The notes under the pieces were generated by a model. That model did not search any database. It was not told the DNA's origin and was given only the letters and a program-made list of their open reading frames with translations. From positions 2,790,001-2,854,000 of the forward strand of contig NZ_CP042652.1 of the NCBI RefSeq assembly GCF_013177675.1: DNA of 64,000 bases. Reading direction: 5' to 3'. Below, in pieces: positions 26,144 through 35,628 of the stretch. The first letter of the stretch is position 1, and the number at the start of each line of letters is the position of its first letter. Origin of the DNA: Arcobacter acticola (lineage in GTDB: Bacteria > Campylobacterota > Campylobacteria > Campylobacterales > Arcobacteraceae). A program made the position numbers and the translations under genes.

Positions 26144-26866
26144 TTAATATTTTATTTTTGCTAAATAAAGCCCATTTGCCTTTGCTGGAAGTTTAAATGT
26201 GTGGGTTTCTAATCTTAGCTGTTTTTTTAGATTTTCAATAGTTTGTTTATTATCATTTATTGCCAATAAAAATCCTACCATTAATCTAATTTGAGAACGT
26301 AAATACGAGTTAGCTGTAAATTTAAACACATACATATCTTTATATTTATAAAAAGTCGTATCAAAAACTTCTCTAATCGTAAGCTCTTTATCACTTCCTG
26401 TTTTGTGAAAATATTTAAAATCAAAAACACCTATATATTCTTTTATTGCTGTTTTCAATAATTTTTCATCTACATTTTGTACGTATGTAACAAACTTATC
26501 GTTAAAAGGATTCGTAGGTTTTGTAGTAATAAAATATCTATAGACTCTTTTTTTTGCATGAAATCTAGAGTGAAAGTCATCACTAACTTTTGAAATTTTA
26601 TTTATTTTTATAGAGCTTGGAAGATTTCTATTTAAAACTTCTTTTAATTTAGAAAAATCATCCCAAAAATCAGGAACAATACAGTTGAACACCTGACCTG
26701 TTGCATGAACTTCTTTATCAGTTCGTCCACTTAAAACTATACTTGTATCTATATTTATTCTTTTAAACGCTTTTAAAAGCTTATTTTCAACTGTTAAACC
26801 ATTTGGTTGCTTTTGACTTCCTTGAAATAAACTTCCATCATAGGCAATTACAAATTTTAAATTCAT
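26144..26866 (-). CDS. truA: tRNA pseudouridine(38-40) synthase TruA
   Basis: This 240-residue enzyme isomerises uridines 38-40 in the tRNA anticodon arm. The catalytic Asp lies in SGRTDKEVHATGQVFN. Further motifs are IAYDGSLFQGSQKQPNG at the N-terminus and FKFTANSYLRSQIRLMVG near 205. I start at the ATG at 26864-26866 (MNLKFVIAYDG), 5 nt after the upstream stop. A longer frame beginning at 26926 would overlap the permease gene and adds 20 residues foreign to the family. Confidence 0.95.
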   Translation of the reverse strand: MNLKFVIAYDGSLFQGSQKQPNGLTVENKLLKAFKRINIDTSIVLSGRTDKEVHATGQVFNCIVPDFWDDFSKLKEVLNRNLPSSIKINKISKVSDDFHSRFHAKKRVYRYFITTKPTNPFNDKFVTYVQNVDEKLLKTAIKEYIGVFDFKYFHKTGSDKELTIREVFDTTFYKYKDMYVFKFTANSYLRSQIRLMVGFLLAINDNKQTIENLKKQLRLETHTFKLPAKANGLYLAKIKY

Positions 26867-26871
26867 TAAGA

Positions 26872-27888
26872 TTAATACTCTTTTTTTATTGTTTGAGAAT
26901 ATAAAATATAAGTTCCTATAATCCATACTGTTGGAATAATATATAAAGCATGTAATAAAATCTTATCTCCAATCATTTTTATTAAAACATAATATAAAAC
27001 AACTGCAATTAAAGAGAAAAATACTGCTCTATTTTTTTCATATCTTGGATTAAAATATCCAAAAGTAATCACTAAGAAAAGTGAAAATAAAGGGAATAAT
27101 GAGGTTAAAACAAAAAATGTCAAATCATCAATATCAATATTTTTTTGAATATTATGCTTCCAATAACTATAAGTATCTGTAAAAACTCCTATTTTACTAT
27201 CTGCAATAGAATCATTAATATACATTGATTCATAATCAATTTGATTTAACTCTTTTTCATCAATAATAAAAGCTTTTCCATCAACTAATTTAAAACTTAG
27301 ATTCCCTTTATCATTATCTAAAACAGCCGTTTTACTAATGATAAATTGATCTTTTTTTTCTTCAGTTTTAAATAGTTTTACATCGCTATAAGTTTTATCA
27401 TTTTTATCATTAATATAAATCAACCAGTCTCCAAACTTTTGTCCAAATTCACTTGCTTTTATATTGAAATTTGCCTCTTTTTTCTTTGTTTCTAAAAATT
27501 GTTTTGTTAAGAATTTTGTTTTAGGAATTAAACCTACTGAAACCACTAACAATAATGCAGATAAAAGTAAAGTAAGAGGTAAAAATATTTTTAAAATATT
27601 TACAGGGTTTAATCCAAATGATGTAATAACTGTTAATTCATATTCACTTGCCAGTTTTGCAAGGGTAATAACCATTGATATAAAAAAAGAAATTGGCATA
27701 GTATAAAATATGATTTGAGGTACTACATATGCGAAAAGTCTAAATAATTCAAAGAAATCTATAGTGATTATTGAAGTTAATGATGCGATTTTTACTAAAA
27801 AAACAATTGATGTAATAAAAAATAATCCTAAAAAAATGGGAAAAAAAGTAATTGCAAACTGGGAATATAAATAATGATTTAATTTCAA
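26872..27888 (-). CDS. LptF/LptG family (YjgP/YjgQ) permease
   Basis: This 338-residue inner-membrane permease of the lipopolysaccharide export ABC transporter has three membrane segments in the N-terminal third and three at the C-terminus (about 265-335). A soluble, beta-jellyroll-like region lies between (about 125-255). The start KLNHYLYSQFAITFFPIFLG and LASEYELTVITSFGLNP are family-typical. It overlaps the prepilin peptidase gene by 4 nt. Sequence alone does not tell me whether it is LptF or LptG. Confidence 0.88.
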   Translation of the reverse strand: MKLNHYLYSQFAITFFPIFLGLFFITSIVFLVKIASLTSIITIDFFELFRLFAYVVPQIIFYTMPISFFISMVITLAKLASEYELTVITSFGLNPVNILKIFLPLTLLLSALLLVVSVGLIPKTKFLTKQFLETKKKEANFNIKASEFGQKFGDWLIYINDKNDKTYSDVKLFKTEEKKDQFIISKTAVLDNDKGNLSFKLVDGKAFIIDEKELNQIDYESMYINDSIADSKIGVFTDTYSYWKHNIQKNIDIDDLTFFVLTSLFPLFSLFLVITFGYFNPRYEKNRAVFFSLIAVVLYYVLIKMIGDKILLHALYIIPTVWIIGTYILYSQTIKKEY

Positions 27889-28658
27889 TAAAAGGCCTTT
27901 ATAAATGTTTCTAAATTAAAAAAATATTCCACATAAAATCCTAAAACTAAATAAGGAATAAATGGTGTTTGGATATCTTTTTTTACTATATTTGAATAAA
28001 TTGAAGGTATTATAGCAAAAAAAGCAGCTAAAAATATTGCAAATATGCCTGAACTTAATCCAAGAATAACTCCCATCATTGCAATAATAGGAATATCACC
28101 TTCACCTAAAGCCTCTTGGGTTTTCAAAGATTCATCTTTTAATATTTTTGCTTTTATATTTTGTATATAAAAAGTTATTACAAAATTAAGTAAAACAAGT
28201 GCCCCTGAAAATAAAAATGCATTTTTAAAAGCATCTAAAAGATTAGAATTTGTTGTAAAAAAAGATAAAAATAAAGCTATTAAAAGTAAATAATCAGGAG
28301 CTGCTTTATATTTTAAATCAATAAAAGATAAAACTATTAAAACATAAGATAATAAACACATAAAAATAAATTCAGAACTTAATCCTATTTTTAAAAACAA
28401 AAGTAATGTTAAGAAAGCACTAATACTTTCTACTAAAAAGTATTGAAATGAAATCTTAACACCACAATAAGAACATTTTGCTTTTAAAAATACATAAGAA
28501 AGAATTGGAATATTATGATACCAATAAATCAAATGACCACAAGAAGGGCATTTACTTCTTTTATTTGAAAGTAATGATTCCCCAAGAGGAAGTTTTAAAA
28601 TTAATACATTTAAAAATGAACCAATACAAGCTCCAAAGATAAAACTAAACAGCTCCAA
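27885..28658 (-). CDS. Prepilin peptidase (type IV leader peptidase, A24)
   Basis: This 257-residue membrane protease has an N-terminal methylase domain with paired cysteines in CPSCG and CSYCG (zinc site). The two catalytic aspartates are in FIDLKYKAAPD and LGEGDIPIIAMMG (GxGD-type). It cleaves and N-methylates type IV pilin-like precursors at the inner membrane. No pilus or type II secretion genes are in the window, so its substrates are encoded elsewhere. It overlaps uppS by 14 nt. Confidence 0.92.
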   Translation of the reverse strand: MELFSFIFGACIGSFLNVLILKLPLGESLLSNKRSKCPSCGHLIYWYHNIPILSYVFLKAKCSYCGVKISFQYFLVESISAFLTLLLFLKIGLSSEFIFMCLLSYVLIVLSFIDLKYKAAPDYLLLIALFLSFFTTNSNLLDAFKNAFLFSGALVLLNFVITFYIQNIKAKILKDESLKTQEALGEGDIPIIAMMGVILGLSSGIFAIFLAAFFAIIPSIYSNIVKKDIQTPFIPYLVLGFYVEYFFNLETFIKAFY

Positions 28659-29331
28659 ATCTTCGCTCTCTTCTTGAAAAATCGCTTATTATGTCATCAA
28701 GTTCTGTTTTTGTAAAATCGGGCCAATATGTTTGAACAAAAAACATCTCAGCATAAGCATTTTGCCATAATAAATAGTTTGAAAGACGAACTTCCCCACT
28801 TGTTCTTATCATTATATCCACAGGAGAAATTCCAGCTGTATCAAGGCATGATTCTAGATTTTTTTCACTTACTTCAAGACCTTTTTCGTTTAACTTTTTT
28901 ATGGCTCTTATTATTTCATCTTTTGAACCATAATTTAGTGCTAATACTTGAGTTAATCCATTGCAAGAAGAAGTTAATTCTTGAGTTTTTAATATTCTAT
29001 TTTGTAAAGACTTTGAAAACTTTGATAAATCACCAATAGCTCTAAATCTAATATTATTTTCTAAATAAACTTCTAGTTCTTCTTTTAAATATTTTTCTAA
29101 AAGCTTCATTAGATATTCAACTTCAAGTTTTGGTCTTTTCCAGTTTTCTGTTGAAAAAGCATATAAAGTTAAATACTTTATTCCGATTTTTGCGCAATAT
29201 GTAGTTATTTCACGTACAACCTCTGCGCCTTTTTTATGTCCTGCAGTTCTTTTAAGACCTCTTTCTTTTGCCCATCTACCATTTCCATCCATAATCATGG
29301 CAATATGTTCTGGGAGTCGTAAATCACTCAT
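28645..29331 (-). CDS. uppS: Undecaprenyl diphosphate synthase
   Basis: This 228-residue cis-prenyltransferase makes the C55 lipid carrier for peptidoglycan and surface glycans. Signatures are MIMDGNGRWAKERGLKR (D of the active site at about residue 14), YLTLYAFSTENWKRP and DIMIRTSGEVRLSNYLLWQ near the C-terminus. Overlapping ends with coaBC (8 nt) and the peptidase gene (14 nt) show tight coupling in the operon. Confidence 0.96.
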   Translation of the reverse strand: MSDLRLPEHIAMIMDGNGRWAKERGLKRTAGHKKGAEVVREITTYCAKIGIKYLTLYAFSTENWKRPKLEVEYLMKLLEKYLKEELEVYLENNIRFRAIGDLSKFSKSLQNRILKTQELTSSCNGLTQVLALNYGSKDEIIRAIKKLNEKGLEVSEKNLESCLDTAGISPVDIMIRTSGEVRLSNYLLWQNAYAEMFFVQTYWPDFTKTELDDIISDFSRRERRFGAV

Positions 29332-30595
29332 ATTCGTTAAACTCTGCTTTCAGCTTTTCTAAAATATCTAAAGAAATATCTAATTTTGAGCCTTTGAATT
29401 CATAAGAGTTATTTTTTAAAATTAATTCTATACTATTATTATCACTTCCAAAACTATTCTCTTCATTTATTATATTTAGACAAACCCCATCAAGATTTTT
29501 CTTTTCAAGCATTGTTGTAGCATTTGTAGAAGCAACTTGTTCATCCATTTCAGCTTTAAATCCAATAGAGATTAATCCTTCTTTATCTAAAGATTTTAAA
29601 ATATCCATATTTTGTTTTAACTCTAAATTCCATGAAGTTCCAATCATTTCTTTTTTTAGTTTACCCTCTTGTGGGAAAGATGGAACATAATCACTAACGG
29701 CTGCTACCATAAATAAATAAGGTTTTTTTAGTATTAAAGTTGGACTTGAACTATCCATTAAAGTAGGTTTTGTTAAAACACCTTTTTTAGCAACTCTAAT
29801 TGAATCAACTAAGTACTCATACATTTCATTTGAACTTTCAACTTTTATTAAATGAATACTTGCAGGTAAGTTTTCATGACCTCTAGTGCTAACTAAACAA
29901 ACATCTGCACCTTTATAATATAAAGCACGAGCTAAAGATGAAGCCATTTTCCCTGATGAGAAGTTTGAAAGATATCTAACATCATCAATTCTTTCAATAG
30001 TTCCTCCACCACTTAATACTACTTTTCTATTTATCCAATAATCAACTTTAAGAAGTTCTTTGCAAGTTGCATCAAAAATATCTTGAGGTTCAGCCATCGC
30101 TCCATCACCAACATCTTTGCATACAAGCTCTTTTGTAACAGATGAAATAATCTCATAATTACAAAGTTTTAGCATCTTTAGACTTGCTTGTGTAATTGGA
30201 TTTTTTAGCATATTTGTATTTGCGGCAGGTGCTATTAATTTCATTCTAGGATATGCTAAAGCTGTTTGTAAAAGAAGATTATCTGCTAGTCCATTTGATA
30301 ATCTATTAATTGTATTTGCACTTGCAGGTGCAATTACAAAAATATCTGACCACTTGCCAATATCAATATGATTATAATCTTGACTTTTATCCCAATTTTC
30401 ACTATCTTCACACAATACTTTATTTTGAGATATTGCTTCAAATGTAATTGGATTTATAAACTTTTTTGCACCATCTGTCATAATAACTCGAACAATTGCA
30501 CCTGCTTTTATATAAAGTCTTATTAACTCTAAGGCTTTATAAATTGCAATTGAACCTGTTACTCCAACTAATATCTTTTTATTTTTTAGTAACAT
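29324..30595 (-). CDS. coaBC: Bifunctional CoaBC (phosphopantothenoylcysteine synthetase/decarboxylase)
   Basis: This 423-residue enzyme carries two consecutive steps of coenzyme A synthesis. The N-terminal flavoprotein decarboxylase (about 1-185) has GVTGSIAIYKALEL, the His in YNHIDIGKWSD, APASANTINRLSNGLADN and APAANTNM. The CTP-dependent ligase half (about 190-423) has GGGTIERIDDVRYLSNFSSG and MVAAVSDYVP. Full length for the fused enzyme. It lies 6 nt after glmU. Confidence 0.96.
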   Translation of the reverse strand: MLLKNKKILVGVTGSIAIYKALELIRLYIKAGAIVRVIMTDGAKKFINPITFEAISQNKVLCEDSENWDKSQDYNHIDIGKWSDIFVIAPASANTINRLSNGLADNLLLQTALAYPRMKLIAPAANTNMLKNPITQASLKMLKLCNYEIISSVTKELVCKDVGDGAMAEPQDIFDATCKELLKVDYWINRKVVLSGGGTIERIDDVRYLSNFSSGKMASSLARALYYKGADVCLVSTRGHENLPASIHLIKVESSNEMYEYLVDSIRVAKKGVLTKPTLMDSSSPTLILKKPYLFMVAAVSDYVPSFPQEGKLKKEMIGTSWNLELKQNMDILKSLDKEGLISIGFKAEMDEQVASTNATTMLEKKNLDGVCLNIINEENSFGSDNNSIELILKNNSYEFKGSKLDISLDILEKLKAEFNEYE

Positions 30596-30601
30596 GTTTT
30601 T

Positions 30602-31900
30602 CTACTTTTTTTTACTTGAAAAATGTTTGTAAAAGTAACCATCAATAGTTTTTGCTTTTGCACGTGTTAAAAATAACTGACCTTTTTTTACATTTCCAGT
30701 TACCGTTGAGCCAGCTCCTATTAATACATCATCTTCGATATTAACAGGTGCCACAAACTGAGTATCACTTCCTACAAATACATTTTTACCAATAATTGTT
30801 TGATGTTTATTAATCCCATCATAATTACAAGTTATTGTTCCACAACCTATGTTTGTACCCTCATCAATAGTACAATCACCAAGATATGATAAATGACCTG
30901 CTTTTACACCATTTAAAATAGCTTTTTTTGTTTCAACAAAGTTTCCAATATGTGTTTTATTTAAATCACTACCAGGTCTTATTCTTCCCATTGGACCAAC
31001 ATCACTATTTCTTACAATTGAGTCTTCAACAACAGAGTTTGTTTTGATATGTGAATTTATGATTTTTGAATTACCTAAAAGAGATACTCCATTTTCAATA
31101 ATACTTTCACCCTCAATTTGTACACCCTCTTCTATATAAATAGTATCAGGCAATCTCATAATAACACCAGCTTTTAAGAACTCTTTTTTTATTCTATTTT
31201 GATGAATAACCTCAGCATCAGCTAATTCAACTTTTGAGTTAACCCCTTTGAAGTTCTCCTCATTTACAGCAAGTGGCTTTAAAACTTTTCCTTGCTCTAT
31301 TGCCATTTCAATTAAATCTGTGATGTAATACTCTTTTTGTGCATTATTATTATTTAGCTTTGCTAAGTTTTCAAGTAAGAATTTTGTTTCAAATTGATAA
31401 ATTCCTGCATTTGCAGTTGTGATTGCTAACTCTTGCGCATTTGCATCTTTTTGTTCAACTATTTTTTTAACATTTCCATTTTCAATAATTACTCTTCCGT
31501 AGCCATCAGCACTTTCAAGTTCTAGTACGGACATTACAATAGTTGCATCGATGTCAAATTTTTCCAATTCACTTGCTTGAATAAGTGGCATATCTCCATT
31601 TAAAACTAAAACTTTAGGATATTTTGGAGTGATATTCATAACAGCTCCACCAGTTCCTGGATAGTTTGCATGGTCTTGAATAACATAGTTTATATTTTTG
31701 AAATATTTTTCCATCTCAGTTTGAACTCGTGCTGCTTGATGAAATAAAACCACTGTAATATCATCACTTAATTTTAAAGCCTCTTTTATTGAATAATATA
31801 ACATTGGTTTCCCAGAAATTCTATGTAATACCTTTGGAGTATCAGATTTCATTCTTGTTCCTGCACCTGCTGCTAAAACTATAATTGATTTGTTAAACAT
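30602..31900 (-). CDS. glmU: Bifunctional GlmU (UDP-GlcNAc pyrophosphorylase/acetyltransferase)
   Basis: This 432-residue enzyme makes UDP-N-acetylglucosamine for peptidoglycan and LPS. The N-terminal nucleotidyltransferase has LAAGAGTRMKSDTPKVLH and VLNGDMPLI. The C-terminal left-handed beta-helix (about 245-425) has hexapeptide repeats and the acetyltransferase segment GNFVETKKAILNGVKAGHLSY, NIGCGTITCNYDG. Slightly shorter than E. coli GlmU (456). It starts 14 nt after the ankyrin gene. Confidence 0.96.
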   Translation of the reverse strand: MFNKSIIVLAAGAGTRMKSDTPKVLHRISGKPMLYYSIKEALKLSDDITVVLFHQAARVQTEMEKYFKNINYVIQDHANYPGTGGAVMNITPKYPKVLVLNGDMPLIQASELEKFDIDATIVMSVLELESADGYGRVIIENGNVKKIVEQKDANAQELAITTANAGIYQFETKFLLENLAKLNNNNAQKEYYITDLIEMAIEQGKVLKPLAVNEENFKGVNSKVELADAEVIHQNRIKKEFLKAGVIMRLPDTIYIEEGVQIEGESIIENGVSLLGNSKIINSHIKTNSVVEDSIVRNSDVGPMGRIRPGSDLNKTHIGNFVETKKAILNGVKAGHLSYLGDCTIDEGTNIGCGTITCNYDGINKHQTIIGKNVFVGSDTQFVAPVNIEDDVLIGAGSTVTGNVKKGQLFLTRAKAKTIDGYFYKHFSSKKK

Positions 31901-31914
31901 ATTTTCTTCCTTTT

Positions 31915-33849
31915 TTATATTAGTGCTTCATTAATTTCTTTTTTTAGATTTTCTACAACTTCTTCTAATGCCTTTTGCATTTTTAAATCGTTTGTATTTG
32001 TAACTAACAATTTCTCTAAATTATTTTCCCTATCTTTAAAAAATTGTGCTACTTTTCTATTCTTTGAATTTCTATTATACATAAGAACTCCAGATGCAAT
32101 CAGTGCAATAACAAGTCTTACATGACCAAAAATAGCTGCATAATTTAATAATGTAAATCCACTATTATCAAGCTGATTCATATCAGCACCTGCTGCTATT
32201 AACCATCTTGCAATTTTATAATTCCCATGCCATTGGGTATGATGAAGAGCTGTTCTTCCATGTATATCTGTAATTGTTAAATCAGCTTTTTTTGTTAAAA
32301 GCTTTTCAACAACCGTTAGGTCATTTGCAATTACAGCTTTATGTAAAACAGTTCTTCCATCTACATCTTGAATATCAACACTAACTCTATATTTTAAAAA
32401 ATAGACTAATCGTTCAATAAAAAATTCTCTTTCTTTTTTATCTTTAATTTTCAAGCCTTCTTCAACCATATACATTAATGGTGTTGATCCTCTTTTATCT
32501 TTAATATTTAGATTGACACCATAATTTATAATCATTTTTAATGTTTCAAAATCATTGTATGTAACTAAATCAAATAAAATATTTTTGCCATCTAATCTTT
32601 GTGCTTCAATATTCGGTCTATATGTTAATATTTTCTTTAAAAGAACATCATATTTTTCATTTTCTTTTATAAAAGCTGCTAAGACTGGATTTACTTTTTT
32701 AAAACCTTTTGTAATGGCTATTATTTCTATAATATCATCAAAAATTGTTTTTTCATCTAAATCTTTAGCTTCTAAAGAAGCACCTTTTGAAACAAGGAAG
32801 TCTATCATTTGATAGTTTGAATATCCCTTTAAAATCTCTTTATAAATTATATTCTTATCATTTTCATCGACAACATTTAAATCAGCACCACAATTAACCA
32901 AAAACTCTACATTTGCAAAGTTTTTATTTTCTATTTCAATTTGAAGTGTTGTTTTACCATCTTCGTGTATCTTATCAATATCTAATCCATTGTTTATAAA
33001 CATTAAGGCTAAAGGCAAATACTCTTTTTCAGGGGTAATTAGTTTATATTTACCATCTAACTCTTTTGAAGTATTTTTTTGTAAATCATGAACATACAAA
33101 AGCTCATCCAGAACATTCTTGTTGTTATTATCAACAATATTCATATTTATATCTTTCTTCATTAGAAGTTCTATAATAGGAATATTTTTTGAACCTTGTA
33201 AAATAGTATTAAAAAGTACATTTTGACCATCTTTATCCAAGAAATTTACATTTATTCCATGAACTATCAAAAGTTTTGCTATTTCAATATTATCTTTTAA
33301 AACTGCTTTAAAAAGTGCTGTTTGGTAGTTTTCATCTAGGATATTTAAACTATCAACATTATTTACAACATCTTTTATGATGTTGATATTTTGGCCTTCA
33401 ACTGCATCAAATAATACAGTTTTTCCATAACTATCTTTTATATTAAAATCAGGTCGATTATTCATTAAAATTTGAAATATTTTATAGTCACCTTCTAAGG
33501 CAACATCTTGAAGAATTGTTCGACCCATACTATTTTTACGGTTAATATCAAAACCATTATCAAGAAAAAATCTAATCATTATTCCATCTGATCTTAAAGC
33601 AGCTTCATCTAAAACTGTTCTTCCATATCTATCTTCTATATTTATATTGATATTATTTTTCAATAAAATTCTTATTGCATCTATTTTTCTTTTTGCACTA
33701 AGTATAAAAAGGATACTTCTTCCCTTTTCATCTTTTTTATTTATATCAATACCTTTTTCTATATATTTTTGGATTTTATTAATATCAATATCATCTGATA
33801 GTAGCTCTTTATAAAAAAGATCCTCACTAACTTTAAAAAATCCAAACAC
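31915..33849 (-). CDS. Large ankyrin-repeat protein
   Basis: Nearly all of the first 580 of these 644 residues are ankyrin repeats of about 33 residues, many with the core GRTVLxxA or GKTVLFDAV. The best are near the C-terminal side (DGRTVLHKAVIANDLTVVEKLL and HGRTALHHTQWHGNYKIARWL, each partly quoted). No signal peptide or membrane segment is seen; the last 60 residues are charged and probably helical. It should be a cytoplasmic protein-protein interaction scaffold. Partners are unknown. It heads the operon containing glmU, coaBC and uppS, 57 nt after the helicase gene. Confidence 0.88.
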   Translation of the reverse strand: MFGFFKVSEDLFYKELLSDDIDINKIQKYIEKGIDINKKDEKGRSILFILSAKRKIDAIRILLKNNININIEDRYGRTVLDEAALRSDGIMIRFFLDNGFDINRKNSMGRTILQDVALEGDYKIFQILMNNRPDFNIKDSYGKTVLFDAVEGQNINIIKDVVNNVDSLNILDENYQTALFKAVLKDNIEIAKLLIVHGINVNFLDKDGQNVLFNTILQGSKNIPIIELLMKKDINMNIVDNNNKNVLDELLYVHDLQKNTSKELDGKYKLITPEKEYLPLALMFINNGLDIDKIHEDGKTTLQIEIENKNFANVEFLVNCGADLNVVDENDKNIIYKEILKGYSNYQMIDFLVSKGASLEAKDLDEKTIFDDIIEIIAITKGFKKVNPVLAAFIKENEKYDVLLKKILTYRPNIEAQRLDGKNILFDLVTYNDFETLKMIINYGVNLNIKDKRGSTPLMYMVEEGLKIKDKKEREFFIERLVYFLKYRVSVDIQDVDGRTVLHKAVIANDLTVVEKLLTKKADLTITDIHGRTALHHTQWHGNYKIARWLIAAGADMNQLDNSGFTLLNYAAIFGHVRLVIALIASGVLMYNRNSKNRKVAQFFKDRENNLEKLLVTNTNDLKMQKALEEVVENLKKEINEALI

Positions 33850-33906
33850 TATAGATATTCCTTTTATATTTCTTTGTTTAAGTCTTATATTTTAGCTAAT
33901 TTTTTA

Positions 33907-35478
33907 TTAAATTGCTTTTCTTCTTCTTGGTTTATAATTTTTTTTATCATTTTTCTCATTTTTATGATCAGTATATGTTTTTTTTGGGAAAGTTTTTCTA
34001 GGTATTTCTTCTTGAATTAAACTTCCTCTTAATGATTTTTCTATAAATGAATTAAAAGAATTTCTTAAAATATATGCTTTATCATGGTCAGGAAAAAGTT
34101 GAGGAAATTTGTAAGATAACCATAAATACAATGATATTTTTTTTACTTCATCTTCCACTAGTAATAAATCCCTTTGAGTAATAGCTTTTTTAGGCAAAGT
34201 AATAGATGGTTTATAATGGCAAACTCTTTTTTTAATAACACTTGCAATATAAGCATCATAAGCTTGAATAATAATATTTGATTTAGCAGTAATGGGAGCT
34301 TGAGCTAAAAGATATTTTTCATCAAGTTTTAGATTAAATTTTGTATCAACAATTTTTGCAGCTTCTATCATAGATGAAATATTTGCAGCTATAAATGGTC
34401 CTGAAAAATACATATTATCAGCAAAAAACTTTAATACTTTTGTTAAAGAATTTGTTTTAATATGTGCGGCTAAAGCCTCTAGTTGATTTGCATTTATTTT
34501 TACTTTAAAAGGTGGTTTTATAGTTCTTATTGGAGCTTCAAACTCAACTTTAATATGTTCTAAAACATCTCTTCTGGTGGCACCTAAAAACCCTGCTTCA
34601 AAGTGACCATAACGCCCTGCACGACCTGCTATTTGAGTGATTTCATTTACTGTTATTTTTCTTTTACTAACACCATCAAATTTTGTATCTGTTGTAAACA
34701 AAATAGTTTTAATAGGAAGATTTAATCCCATCGCAATTGCGTCTGTTGCTATTAAAATCTGGCTTTTCTTTTCTCTAAATCTTTGTGCTTCATCACGTCT
34801 TACTTCAGGTGATAAATTTCCATAGATAACTGAAACTGTATAGTTTTTTTGAAGTCTATGTTTTAGTTTTAAAACATCTGCTCTTGAAAATGCTATTAAG
34901 GCAGTTCCATCTTCTAGTTTATCTAAAGCTGTCCATTTTGATAAAACTTTTAGTTCATTTTTTCTTTGGTGTTTTACTATCTCTAAATCTTCATCTAAAT
35001 ATGCAGCTATTCTTTTAACAGCATCAAGTGCATTTACACTTCCTGTCATAATGATTTTTTTAGCAGGACATCCAATAATTGCATTTACCCATGCCCAACC
35101 TCTATCTATATCATCAAGCATTTGAACTTCATCAATAACAGCCACATCAACATCTAAATCAAAATCTAGCATTTCAATTGTAGAGCAAACATGAGCTGCA
35201 TCTTCATTTAACATTTGTTCTTCACCTGTGATTAGTGAAGCTTCAAGATTCGAAGCTTTTAAATCTTCATAACCTTCAAGTGCTAAAAGTCGCAAAGGTG
35301 CTAAATAAAGTCCAGAGTTTGCCTCTTTTAATTTTTGCATTGCATTATATGTTTTACCACTATTTGTAGGTCCAACATAAAACTCTAGCTTTCTATTTAA
35401 ACTTCTAGCTAGCGGATATAAGGTTTTTAAATCACAATTTAATAGTGATTGTAGTTGTTGTTGCCAATTTTCTTTCAT
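33907..35478 (-). CDS. Suv3-like superfamily 2 helicase
   Basis: This 523-residue helicase resembles the mitochondrial RNA helicase Suv3. Visible motifs are I (FYVGPTNSGKTYNAM, about 34-48), Ia (YLAPLRLLALEGYE), II (AVIDEVQMLDD, with DEVQ), III (IIMTGSVNALD), V (ILIATDAIAMGLNLP) and VI (TQIAGRAGRYG). The basic tail ending NYKPRRRKAI may bind RNA. Suv3 acts with exoribonucleases in RNA decay; whether the same holds here is inference. It follows the decayed toxin-antitoxin locus. Confidence 0.88.
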   Translation of the reverse strand: MKENWQQQLQSLLNCDLKTLYPLARSLNRKLEFYVGPTNSGKTYNAMQKLKEANSGLYLAPLRLLALEGYEDLKASNLEASLITGEEQMLNEDAAHVCSTIEMLDFDLDVDVAVIDEVQMLDDIDRGWAWVNAIIGCPAKKIIMTGSVNALDAVKRIAAYLDEDLEIVKHQRKNELKVLSKWTALDKLEDGTALIAFSRADVLKLKHRLQKNYTVSVIYGNLSPEVRRDEAQRFREKKSQILIATDAIAMGLNLPIKTILFTTDTKFDGVSKRKITVNEITQIAGRAGRYGHFEAGFLGATRRDVLEHIKVEFEAPIRTIKPPFKVKINANQLEALAAHIKTNSLTKVLKFFADNMYFSGPFIAANISSMIEAAKIVDTKFNLKLDEKYLLAQAPITAKSNIIIQAYDAYIASVIKKRVCHYKPSITLPKKAITQRDLLLVEDEVKKISLYLWLSYKFPQLFPDHDKAYILRNSFNSFIEKSLRGSLIQEEIPRKTFPKKTYTDHKNEKNDKKNYKPRRRKAI

Positions 35479-35481
35479 TTA

Positions 35482-35628
35482 TTAATAACTTTCTTTTCTA
35501 TGTAAAATTCTACCTATAATTATAATATTTTCTTCAACATCAAAAAGAACTCTATAATCACCAATTCTAAGTCTATAAGCTGGTTCAAAATTTGTAAGTT
35601 TTTTTATATTTTGTAGATTGAGTAATTT
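35482..35628 (-). pseudogene. C-terminal remnant of a RelE/ParE-type toxin
   Basis: The minus-strand frame from 35628 to the TAA at 35482-35484 reads 48 residues. They include IKKLTNFEPAYRLRIGDYR, then VLFDVEENIIII and GRILHRKESY, the conserved C-terminal half of RelE-family toxins. There is no start codon and the N-terminal 35-40 residues are missing. The fragment continues in frame after the antitoxin's TAG. It looks like the product of an internal deletion and should be non-functional. Confidence 0.75.

Noticed and set aside
26867-26926. Longer truA frame starting at 26926
   Set aside because: It overlaps the permease gene by 55 nt and adds residues unlike TruA.
31915-33849. Tandem DNA repeat in the ankyrin gene
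   Set aside because: The repetition is at protein level; no near-identical DNA units were seen, so it is not a recent repeat expansion.
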